The notes under the pieces are model-generated. The model ran no database searches and had not been told where the DNA came from. It saw only the letters and a program-made list of their open reading frames with translations. Positions 53,761 through 64,000 of a stretch of DNA of 64,000 nucleotides are shown here, piece by piece; the first letter of the stretch is position 1; each line of letters opens with the position of its first letter. The stretch is from Stratiolaelaps scimitus (lineage: Eukaryota; Arthropoda; Arachnida; Mesostigmata; Laelapidae). The stretch is from contig JABWDB010000036.1 in assembly GCA_019614645.1 (NCBI GenBank), positions 1,116,001 through 1,180,000 of the forward strand. Reading direction: 5' to 3'. The translations under genes and the position numbers were made by a program.

Positions 53761-56700
53761 ATGTGTTTCTGTATACTTACTGCCAGCTGTTGTCTCCGAT
53801 GGTTCAATCTCGGCTCGTCGACTGTGTGCCGTGTCCCAGCGTGATAAACTCAGCGGACAGCTTAGTCAGGCTGTGAGACCCCGTTAGCCAGCGAAGATGG
53901 CTGAGGTAGGTGCGTTTGCTGGCAGCAACGAGCCTCGGGATCAACAAGTATTTATAGCCCAAACGGGGGAACCAATATAGATAATAGGTACTTGTAAATG
54001 AGAGAATCTATTCGCCCCGTATGAATATGTCGATAAGGTACAGTGGCGCTGAGATAGAGAAGATGCGCGAATGAATTCGAGTGGAGATGTTACGCAACGT
54101 TGCTGTCCTGCTCATGATGACAAACTCCCAGTTTTTTTGTTCCAAATTAGGAAAGGTGACGGTAAAGTCAATGGGGCCAATACCGATATACAGCCTTTGT
54201 AGCGGAATCACTAGCTAGCTTTGCTGTGCGCTGCACCGATCGACTCCTGGAATCGGCGGCGGCGGCGGCTCAGCTGCTGCGAGTGGCCGGCCCCGTCTCC
54301 TTAGCAATACGGTTCACTGGGCCTATTTGCCATCACGGCATGCGTGTGTGAGTATATCTGTACGGGAGGCGGAACATGCGGATAAGCAACACCAGTCCGT
54401 GTTCAGCCACACAGTGGGCTCGAAGCGGTGGCGATAACAACAGCGGTGGCGCTGACCCTGCTGCTGGGTGCTCATGAACGCACCCAGGATGACGACGGAA
54501 CGGACATAAACAACTATAGCTGTAGCCTCATTCAGCAACAACAGCGAAATGGCCGGTTCCGAGGGTGCTGCTAACTATAATGTTACTGTAACTACTACTG
54601 TTGCCGCAATCAGGCGTTCGTCCTAAGCTTTGTACGTTAGATTGAAGGGATGATGTTGGGAGGCCGAAAGCAAGATACAGTTTGCGGCCAACACTGCCGG
54701 TCCAAGCCGAGCACAGAAAATACAATGCCTCTTTGATCAATGATTGCTAATTTAGACCTGTAGCCTTCGAAAGCTTGGGGAGATCGGGGATATAATTATT
54801 AAACTTTCTTCAGATATTAGGAGAAAGGTTAGCATCCGCTACAACTGGAGTACGTGCAACCGAATGTTTTAATGCAAAGATATCTTTTCGATATATAAAA
54901 AGGGGCAACTCAATTTCTATTTTGGGCACGCGCTTAATGACTGGGGAGTTGGGGCCGCCTTGTTCTAGACATTCTATTATAACTGTATAGATGACGGTGT
55001 TCTCAGATGTATCTCACGTTCAGTGGGTACAATTGTCGCCCACTTTTGTAATTCACTAGATAAGATATATATATATATATAGCGAGAGAATGAGAGAGAG
55101 CGAGTCTATATATATATATATATATAAGATGGCATGCGCTACACTAGGGGTACGAGTGCACCGGCGTCATCGGGTGAGATCAGATAGGTGTCAGAAACAT
55201 AGTCCACATAGTCCGTTCGTTGCTCACGTGCCTAGCTACAGCGTCGTGTCGCTGCTGCCGATAATAGCGGCCGTCTGGATTCTGACAGACCCCGCTCGCG
55301 TCCCACCACTTCGTCAGGAGGCAAGCATTACTCGTCAGCCTCGCGGCCTGCAGGCCTATCGGCCTGCTTCGCTAGGGCAGGTAGCCTAGCTAGTGAGTCG
55401 AAGTGGCGAAGGTTGCTTGTGCTTTATGTTACGCGATGGTGGACCGTTCGAAAAGGTCGCCGGTATTATTGGCTCACGGCCAGCACGATTCACACAGACA
55501 AACGCAGTGGCAAGGAGATCTGCTCGGCTGTGTGGCAGCTTCGTGGCTCTTCGGAAATAATTAACGGGGGCGGCGGCGGCGGGCAGGGGTATCTCGTGCA
55601 ACTTTACATTATTAGAGACCTGTCCACGTGGCTAACCCCTCAATGTTAATTAATTCCGTTGGCTCTCTGTCGTCACTGTGGGTGTGCGAATTGTATGGAT
55701 ACAAGATTTTGCGCAGTGAAATACATTCAGACAAATCTATATTGGTAGGGTGTCGGGTCGAAGGGATGTAATGACTCCGGTGGCATGTGAGTGTGTAGGT
55801 GTTTTAGTAATTAGAATAATTGCACGTTGTTTGCAAATCAACGAATTGGTGGTGTTTAGTTCTTCAGTTGTTAATGGTGAGAATTTCCTTCGAGTAGATT
55901 TCCTCGATAACATCGACACGAATCAATCGGCTTCCTCACGAGAATGAGTGTGCATATACAAACCATACCATTTCCTGCTAGTTAACCACCGATTCATCCT
56001 CTGAAGGTGAAAAACTCGCCATCCAGCAGAGCTTCGTACTTTTTACTGGCCTTCTGAATGCCGAAGTTTGCAGCCCCTTAACAACTGGCGTACTACGCAC
56101 GAACTCTCTCTGACGTTGGGTTGCTCCATGTCCGCACTCGGCGGACACGCTCAGTTAATTAGTGTTCGGTGGTACTCGGTGGTACAATGATGATTCTTTA
56201 ATCTGATCAATATTTGTTTTGATAAAGTGCTGTTTTCGCAAATGTACACAAATCTGTCACGAACCGATACAACATAAACAGAGCCACGCATGAATTTACT
56301 TTGGAAATAGAACTTTTGCTTTGGTTGGCCTCGAGGAGAATTCTTGGGTAGCCACTAGACGGGAACGAAAAAAAATTATTTTATTATATTATCGTTAACT
56401 TGACAGCTTGTCAAATTGTCAGCAGACGGCGAATATCTGCAATTGTGTGTACGTCCGACTGTATCGGCCTCGGCTCGACGCCTCTCTATTCTGAGATACC
56501 GAGTCGCCAGATTCGGAATTTGATCTCTCGGCAGAAAATAATGACACTGTTGCTGGTGCACCGTTTGACCAATGATATGCGCCAGCAATGAACAACGGTG
56601 GCGCAAATATAAACAGCCACGATTTTCATACAGCTGCATATTATTCTAATGAGCTAATTAATTCGCATAGAAAAATGAATGCATTGCAGTCCAGCAACGC

Positions 56701-57533
56701 ATCGAGATAGCTGAATAAATTGTATCCAATCTATTATATAAATATCTATACAATTTTATACTCTTTCTGTCTTTCTCTCTCTCTATCTCTCTGGTAGGGG
56801 TACCTTTTTGGGCCAGTAAAGACAAGATGTCAGCTGACCTCGAGGTACCATTCAGCTGAACTCATTGAGCCTTCGTGCGCGGAAGGGGCGGTTCTGGGGG
56901 GGTAGGGAGGGGAGGGGCTCTGCTTGCTCTATTCCCATTAAAGGTGGTTGGGTTGTCAAGCGTATACCATTGGAACTCTGGCATCGATTGACTGTAACGG
57001 TGCACAGCGTAGAGGAAGTGACCTCACTAGCTTATCGGTTGCTCTTTGGGCTATAACCGGCTCGGACGGGGCGGGAGCGGTCTGTTCTATGTCAATGCTT
57101 GGCTATTATGTGGCATGACACGTCATACCTGCTCCTGAACAGGCCTGAAATGTTCCGCTCGAAAACAACGATTTCTCTCTCTGTCTCTCTCCCTCTCTGT
57201 GAGCTGTCCTCGCTACTATACCCGTATGCGATAGCAGCGGCGGCTGGCCTTCCGATGCAAAGTTATATACTAATGTACGGGGGCTGTTGTTGTTGTGGCT
57301 ATGAATAGCAGCGACATTGATGACATCGAGTTCAATTTTCAGCTTTTCTCTCTCTCTCTGAGTGTCCTTTGACTTATTGAAGCCACATCTTGTTTGTTGC
57401 TTGCACTTCCTTCATTTAGAGGAAATAAGATATAGAAACATTTATTGAGAGGCGTTGCTCGATGGTCCCTATCTCGGTGAACGCCCTTACGCAATGCGGT
57501 ACCAAGGGGACCCAGCCGGTAGAACAGCCAATG

Positions 57534-57575
<42 letters not shown>

Positions 57576-58255
57576 AATATACACAGTGTTGTTGTTGTTG
57601 TCATTAGCGTTACACGTATGGAGCCTTTCCTCTCTGCCATCGGCTAGATACACGATGAGACTAGACAAGCCGAGTGGTCGGGGAGGACAGTTCCGTTACT
57701 TCGCGCATGCATATTGTATGTAATGTGTCCGTCCGTCCGGCCGGCCGGCCGGCCGTGTGTCCAATCTCTCGTTCCGTGTAATGACACACGTTGTTCCCGC
57801 CGATTGTGGCAACGTGTCGCACGCCCGATGGCTAGGCGATGATGATGATGATGATTCTGTTTTGGTCGTTCAATCTCGTCATCGGCTCCTCACCGAAAAA
57901 CGACGAAAGGCCAATGTCCACATAAGATGAGACTTAGATGACGTAACCGACAACCGGGACCTAACTGTTCCCGCCGATGAGCACCACCTGTGACCAACGT
58001 GCCCGCGAACGCGTGAACCCGCTCCCCGGCGAAAGCAGCTCGTGCAAGCGGTAGCTATACATCGGCATAAGACAGTAGCGATGGTGTGAAACATGAACTG
58101 GACACAGGCAGACGCAAATACACGTAAATAGGTTCAGACCTGCGCGGTCAGAGACTGAGAGCGGTCAATTCGGAACGGCAGCTTGCTCTGTGTGTATAGC
58201 CGCCATACCTCAGCGCTGTTCAGGCTGAGGATTCAGTTCAAGTTTAGATCTGCAG
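53761..58255. other. Probable intronic or intergenic DNA
   Basis: It holds (TA)n tracts at 55066-55080, 55108-55126 and 57539-57571, CT tracts near 56761-56792 and 57174-57198, and a GGCC-rich palindromic block at 57733-57755. An open frame at about 55129-55389 starts with ATG and has a hydrophobic segment, but no convincing splice sites. Confidence 0.4.
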
Positions 58256-58414
58256 GTGGCCGCATTACTGCTCGTCGCAACTCTGCAAATGTGCTTCTGT
58301 CCAGTGGTCATGTCGTCATCATCGTCGTCGTCGTCCTCGTCGTCGTTAACGAAGCAACTGCAACACCGACACCGTCACCATCAGCAGCAGCAGCAACAAC
58401 GCTATCCTAAACAG
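58256..58414 (+). CDS. Candidate exon: hydrophobic start, poly-Ser, His/Gln-rich
   Basis: A TCTGCAG acceptor-like site (58255) precedes 53 open codons that end at CAG/GTAAAG, a strong donor, phase 0. From the first residue it reads a signal-like VAALLLVATLQMCFC. It continues with eleven serines (58313-58345), an LTKQLQHRHRHH stretch, six glutamines and RYPKQ. In-frame ATGs lie at 58289 and 58310, and an upstream in-frame TGA limits the frame. It may therefore be a first coding exon starting at either ATG. Low complexity lowers confidence. Confidence 0.35.
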
Positions 58415-58846
58415 GTAAAGCTTTAAAGGATAGAATTGTGTGTCTAGGAGAACTGTTCCGCGGGCGTATTCGGGATCAACTCGATCTGGAGGACCATCCG
58501 TATATGCCCTGTCCATCATCTGCCTATTCACTGAATAACTCGAGTTTGGCTGGCTGTCGCCTTTACGGAGCTGGTTCAGCGGTGACGCCAAGCTTCACCG
58601 TATCGATCATGGCATTTGGGCGGTCCATGATCTTCCAAAACTCGGCTGCAGTGTTCACAACTTGAAGGAGACGTCCACTCCTTGCAGGGCCCGAGTTTGA
58701 CAGTAGCACGAGTATGATCCTTACGAGCTAATATTTATCTGTAGCTCGAATTGCCCTTTTTTTTCACTAATATTTAACACGATGTATTCTGCTAGGGAAC
58801 AGTCGATATTCAATCCTCCAACATATGTGTGTCTCCGATGAAAACG

Positions 58847-58850
<4 letters not shown>

Positions 58851-58881
<31 letters not shown>

Positions 58882-59112
58882 CTATATATATACGGAGTCA
58901 CAGACAGAAACGCATGGAGCGAAAGCCGACGTCTGTGTCAATCGAATATTTCCGTTTCTAGATTCGTCCATATAAAACCACAACGAAAAACAAGGCACAC
59001 AATTTGCCGCAGCAGACCGCGCTTGCTCCAGTGTTCCGCAAGGACACAATTCATTGTGCAAAAATAAGTCTACGTATATATATATATATATATCCATATA
59101 TATGTATATAAA
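58851..59112. repeat. (CA)n(TA)n and (TA)n microsatellites
   Basis: Tracts lie at about 58847-58892 and 59074-59112. Confidence 0.9.
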
Positions 59113-61449
59113 TAGTTAGACAACCGAAATAACTAACAGATCAAACCAGTCCGTCAAGGGTGTTTCTCCACGTTGAATCGTCCGTGCGTCCGCTCGCTCC
59201 CTCACTCGCCTGTTCCGCTGTTGCTGTTGCTGCTGCTAGCGGCGGCTTCATCTGCGGGCTTCGTTTGCGTTGGCTCTACATTGCACCCGAAATATCTCGC
59301 TCGCGATTCTCATCTAGCGAACGTTCGAATCGTTCGAAAGCTCCGATACTGGTTGAGTAGTTGTTGTTGCTGTTGTTGTTGCTTATGCTGCTGCTGCTGC
59401 TGCTGTTGTCACCGCCACTTTCGTCGTCGTCTCACCGCTGTTTCGTCGAATGGCCAAAAACGACATAGGTATGCAAATAAAATCGGTTCCGACGGTGGCA
59501 TCGCAAGCAAACGACACTTGTCGGCCTCGTCGGAACCGCGTCATCCCTGTTCGTTCGACTCGGTGAGTCCGTCAGCGAGGCCGTCAGCATGAGGCGGCCA
59601 CAGCACAGCGGTGGCACAGCTCTGGCGCGCTAACATGCGCACAACTTCAAACAGTGACAGAGAGCATTGGTTGAGTAGGGGATGCTGGGCAGAGAAGAGC
59701 GACTTAACCACTGCTAACTAGTCCTATGGAACTAGTTACGAGATAGATAGCGGCTGATGACGGGCTGACGCCTGTTCGCCGCTTTGTGTCCGTGTACGTA
59801 TTTCCGCGTTTGTCGGTTTCTGTTGAGTGCGTGTGTTGTGCGAATCAGTGAGTTAGTGTTTGCGTGTGTGTGTGGTTGTGGTTGTCTCTGCTTACATCCT
59901 GGCGGTTCCAATGGTGACGGCGAAGTCGCCCGATCGCCTGCCAACCGTTCGTCGTCGCCTGGTGCCGCTACAGCTGTTGACGGAGCGGTTCAGTTGCCCC
60001 TGCTGTCCCAGAGCCAGTTATTATTATAGCAGCTGTATTTTCATTCCGTTGCTGCCGCTGTAGCTGCTGATGTTGTTGTTGCTGTTGTTGTTGTCGTCGC
60101 GTCTAGTTCTTCTGTAGTTCGCTGACGCTGTTGCTGTTAACGTGATCTTCTGTAAGGTCTCACGGTGACCTTGGCTCTGTTTACGTGGAAGCGACCAGCG
60201 AGCCACCGTCACTCAGTCAGTCAGTCAACCAAACCAGCCAACGAACCAAACCAACTAGCCAACGAACCGATCAACAAGCTCCATCCATACGTTCAGGCAT
60301 TCAGCTCACTAAACAGCAGCAGTAGCAACGGCAACAGCGCTAACTGCTTAGGGAAACTCCTGCAGGACAGTTGCAAGAGCGGCCATCGCTGCTGCGGCTG
60401 CAGTGACGCCTGTAGAAATCACTAGCGGCTAGCCACTACTGCTGCTGCTGGTGCTGCGGGCAGTCAACGCGGCGCAACTCCGCTCGTTCGTGCGTCAGTG
60501 GCGCTCGCCAATGCCAGCGATATAGGTGGGTCAGTGAGATAGCACTCGAGTGCTGCAGCATCAGCAGCCATGCACCTTTAGTTGGACTACAATTGCTACT
60601 ACTGCTGCTGCTGCGACTATTACCGGTGCGTAAAACACATTGGACAGTAGCGTTCGCGACAGCAAACGCCCACCACCACCATCACCACCGGACACTGTTT
60701 CGTACGAGGTGGCAGGTAGGAGTGCCGTCTGGTGTGGTCCAGTCCGCGAGTCCCATCCAGCGCGTATCTGAACAGCGAGAAGGTAGCAGCGGCCATCGGC
60801 ACTGCGACAACACAACAACTCGCCATGTACAAGAGGGGTGACTACTCTCCGGCTGCAACTTCCACTTCCACACTACGATGGTGGTTGTGGTGGCTGTTGT
60901 TGCAGTGGCCGATAGCTGAAACCAACCGCTTGCCAACCGTATCTGTCACTGGTTGGGCGCTCTGGCCATTGGCTAGTTATGGGATAGGGATGGTGGCTTG
61001 CTGGCGCTGACACGCCGCATGGACCACCGTCGCCATCGCCCCCGTCACCAGAGCGCCACGACGGACGCGACTACACAGCAGACCTTGTGGGCTGGCAGCG
61101 TGAATAAACAGTATGAATATTTCTAGCCGAGACGAGATGGGATGAGGCAAGGGATATGGATAAGGAAAACAGGTGTCTGTGGGTGGCCGAGGTGGCACTA
61201 GCTTGTTGCTAGAATACCCCAGTTGAGCTGTCTCCGTGATCTCGTCTTTTGCAGCGACGTCACCGATATAACTACTGTAGCAATACTGACCACCGACTTC
61301 ATTAGTGGACAGAGCATGTTGACGGAAGCTGCCTGCCGGAGCTGTTGACGAATTGAACGAGGAGGAACCTAGCTAAAACTCGATCTGGGCTAGTCGGCCA
61401 GGTGCACTCTACTGCCGCCCGTAAGAACCGCTGACAACAAGGGCAAGGC

Positions 61450-61484
<35 letters not shown>

Positions 61485-61551
61485 GCAACAGACTGTCGCA
61501 CGTGAAGACGACACGAGTAGAAACGTTTCTAACATGTTGGAACCCTCTCAG
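58893..61551. other. Triplet-repeat-rich DNA without a supported exon
   Basis: CTG/TTG tracts (59219-59240, 59360-59408, 60070-60095) and CAG/CTG tracts (60430-60450, 60595-60615, 61450-61490) dominate. Apparent leucine-, cysteine- or glutamine-rich frames arise from these repeats. Confidence 0.45.
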
Positions 61552-61681
61552 GACGAACATTGGCCGTGGGAAAGTTGACCTTTGTCACACAGATTGCCGC
61601 GTCAACAGTTGTTCTCATGATTGCCAGCAATGCTTCTATACTAATGCGACATTCGTCCGCGGTGGATGTTTCCGGTATTAG
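61552..61681 (+). CDS. Weak candidate: short cysteine-rich exon
   Basis: After an acceptor-like ACCCTCTCAG (61551) one base and 42 codons are open to TAG at 61679. Six cysteines are spaced C-x3-C-x4-C-x3-C-x2-C-x11-C. The middle part repeats the C-x4-C-x3-C core seen in the peptide gene at 22466-23495. No signal-peptide exon is found upstream, and the C-x-C end is missing unless a weak donor (CG/GTATTA, 61674) is used. It may be chance. Confidence 0.22.
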
Positions 61682-62027
61682 TGCTCCGGACCACCTCCGA
61701 GGCGTCTGTTTGCATATTGCGTGGGTGTGTTTCTGTGTGCGTGTGTGTGTGTGTTGTATGTGCGTGTATATGTACCCGAGCAAAGCGCTTCACAAGCAAC
61801 AGCTGCAGCGACAGACGTCATCATCGCTTGCTCGCTGGCCAAACGAAGGCTCTGACCTCCACTCGATGAAATGAAGTCGTCGATGAAATCAGTACCCGCT
61901 AGGCTATCTGGTATCTTTTGGCCAACTACGTCAACTACGAAGCGACAAATGTAGCACGCATGGGCTAAGTCTTGCCGCTAAATCGAACCTTCGAAACGAG
62001 AAAGAGGAAAGCACAGGAAGGGACCAA

Positions 62028-62060
62028 GCGAGAGAGAGAGAGAGAGAGATAGAGAGAGAA
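62028..62060 (+). repeat. (GA)n microsatellite
   Basis: About 14 GA units with one interruption. Confidence 0.85.
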
Positions 62061-62515
62061 AAAAGGCGGATCGAAACGGCACAACGGCGAAGATCAACAT
62101 GGCGTTGTTTGTTTAGGCGCTAAAACAACGTAACCATCTGAGGTAAAATGGCTGTTCACGTACGCCATCGAGTGTAGGTGGTTCACGTATTCGACGTAGT
62201 CGGCAACTCGCTACAGACTCGACCCAAATGCACGGGATGGTTAGAGACCGCGTTTCACGTCACTGGAGCTGCCGTCCAAGCTAGCGACGGCAACGGCGCT
62301 GTAAATGAGAACAACAGAATTGCCTCGTTGTTAGTTTTCCGTGTTCAACGAAATGGGCACCAGGAAAAATTACATAATGGACATTGTCTACAGTGATATT
62401 TTGCTGAAGCGAAATGAATTTTGCCATTTACATCGTTTGCCCAATGACTGACTATGTTTAAAACATAGTCAGCGTTAGCGTTGATTCAGTTCTTGATTTA
62501 TACAAGTGATAGAGC

Positions 62516-62544
62516 TGATAATAATAATAATAATAATAATAATA

Positions 62545-62583
<39 letters not shown>
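62516..62583. repeat. (ATA)n microsatellite
   Basis: About 22 AAT/ATA units with a single interruption. Confidence 0.95.
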
Positions 62584-63183
62584 GGTATATTTATTTAGAA
62601 TACCGATTTTTTTGGTCACTTTCTTCTTGAATATAACAACGGTCACGGCCGTTTAACATTGGCGCAACAACAGCAGCAGCAGTCAAGATTCTGTGAGTTG
62701 TCAAGTGGACACCCAGCGTCTTTGACAGCCGCGTATCAACTGGCCGATATGCTGCCGGTCCCGTCGGCTCGCCACGCCGAGGTGGCTCTTGGAGTTCTCC
62801 CTCAGGTCTAGCAAGCAATGAGGTTTCGTCGGAGTGTGAACGTTGGACGGTCAAGGGGCTGGTCGATGAAACTTGACAGAGTTTTCGAAGCCCAAATAGC
62901 TCTGGCCGAGTAAAGTGAAGTCTGGTCGCTTTGATTTTAGGTCGAATCCATAGTGAGTTTCAGCAGTAAAGTGTGTGATCTACCAAAATGTGATGCCGTT
63001 TAATACTCTATGCGTGTCGTTTAGCCCTTAAATAGACGAATTGAATGTTGGTCCAAGCCGATTTGTACTTCGTGAACACCGTAATTGGTCTCGTGATGAA
63101 AGGTGGCGCTCTGGGCAAGCTTCTTCTCGGGGGTTGCCATTTGTTCGTATGCCAAAGGCCTACAGTACGCTTACGCCGAATGG

Positions 63184-63185
<2 letters not shown>

Positions 63186-63259
<74 letters not shown>

Positions 63260-63260
63260 T
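63186..63260. repeat. Long (TA)n microsatellite
   Basis: About 36 TA units with one C interruption; the longest in the window. Confidence 0.95.
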
Positions 63261-64000
63261 GATAGAGAGGGCTGGTGACTGGCCGGTACCTGTTATTGAT
63301 ACTTACACAAATGAGCTCATTTTGAAATTGCGCTATGCATGCTTTCTTGCTAAGGGGCACAGCGAATGTCGACGCACAGATTCGCATACGGCAAAGGTTG
63401 CACGCCACCCCATTCTGGCGCGAAATTGCCGTCGAAGTTGTTTGCGTACAAGATCCCACGAGCCGCAGTACAACAAACGAGAAACAACAACAAAGCCAAC
63501 ACAAGTCACGGGGCCCAAGCACACTTGTTTACTCGGCGGCTGTATCTATTCTCCGTCCTTTAGCTGTGACTCGAGTCAGTCGTTGGGGTCAGGGGTGAAG
63601 GGTCCCCTTGACGCCGTTTCTCGGCGAGTTTGCAGAGATGTCATAGCTGCCTTGCCTTGAATCGGCTACAGGACCAGCTCACATAACAGCGAGAGGAACA
63701 ACAGGATAGATAGACGATCGGTGGCGGCTGTTTAGAATCACGGCGATCTGTGATTACGGCTGGTTCGGTCATATCGAGTCGACGATGGTTTCAGATTGCC
63801 ATTCCGCTAATTTTTTGGTCGCTGCTGTCTCGAAACGACGGCCGACGACGAGGACGCGTGTCCGCGGTTCACCCGAGATCGCACTCGCACATCCTCTGTC
63901 CACCATGACCAAAATTGTTGGCCAGCTATCGAGAGAGCGAGAGAGACAGACAGAGAGAGAGAAAGAGAGAGAGAGAAACCAAACGGCGGCCGGATGAGAA

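Larger units (their letters stand above)
62061..64000. other. Repeat-rich right end of the window
   Basis: I see no supported gene. The two long microsatellites listed separately and a GA-rich tail at 63930-63975 are the main features. Confidence 0.45.

Noticed and set aside
59173..59592. Long frame with leucine run and poly-cysteine, signal-peptide-like
   Set aside because: The hydrophobic and cysteine runs come from CTG/TTG/TGC triplet repeats, there is no ATG, and splice sites are weak.
60165..60425. Frame ending with a CC-x-C-x3-C pattern, knottin-like
   Set aside because: The cysteines lie in a GCT/TGC-rich repeat context, spacing is not that of a known knot, and no signal peptide precedes it.

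Overview
The window is animal nuclear DNA. Introns interrupt most of the genes I can support. Transposons of three animal-type classes are present (a BEL/Pao LTR retrotransposon, mariner-like relics, tRNA-derived SINEs). (TA)n, (GA)n and CAG/CAA microsatellites are very dense, and gene density is low. The mix of BEL/Pao, mariner and a secreted CS-alpha-beta (defensin-like) peptide fits an arthropod, and my guess is a mite or tick. That species-level guess is inference. I see no bacterial operon, CRISPR array, rRNA or intact tRNA gene.

Layout. 1-2989: repeats, including a duplicated ~230-bp unit, a tRNA-type SINE and the 3' end of an unidentified element on the minus strand. 2990-11928: a five-exon plus-strand gene, phase-consistent at every junction, for a predicted 667-residue basic, low-complexity, probably nuclear protein ending in two copies of an eight-cysteine module. 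Its largest intron carries a ~219-bp foldback MITE. 13002-20037: a young BEL/Pao element with 446-bp LTRs and a 5-bp target duplication; its pol is split by two frame changes. 22466-23495: a two-exon gene for a secreted peptide with two CS-alpha-beta modules of identical cysteine spacing, probably joined by a rare GC-AG intron. 28.7-29.65 kb: candidate divergent first exons about 700 bp apart. 30-41 kb: mariner relics, SINEs, a 46-bp minisatellite and a perfect 16-bp hairpin. 42.8-46 kb: isolated candidate internal exons. 46-64 kb: a region very rich in CpG, CT/GA, TA and CAG/CAA repeats that looks like promoter, 5'-UTR and intron sequence of one or more plus-strand genes. Candidate coding exons there lie at 53182-53238 and 58256-58414, with a weaker cysteine-rich one at 61552-61681.

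The two best-supported host genes (2990-11928 and 22466-23495) are independent and on the same strand, with the retrotransposon between them. All isolated single exons are proposals from splice sites plus open frame and were not confirmed by homology. Only the plus-strand frames, splice signals, repeats and cysteine spacing are seen directly. Functions beyond the transposon families are inferred.
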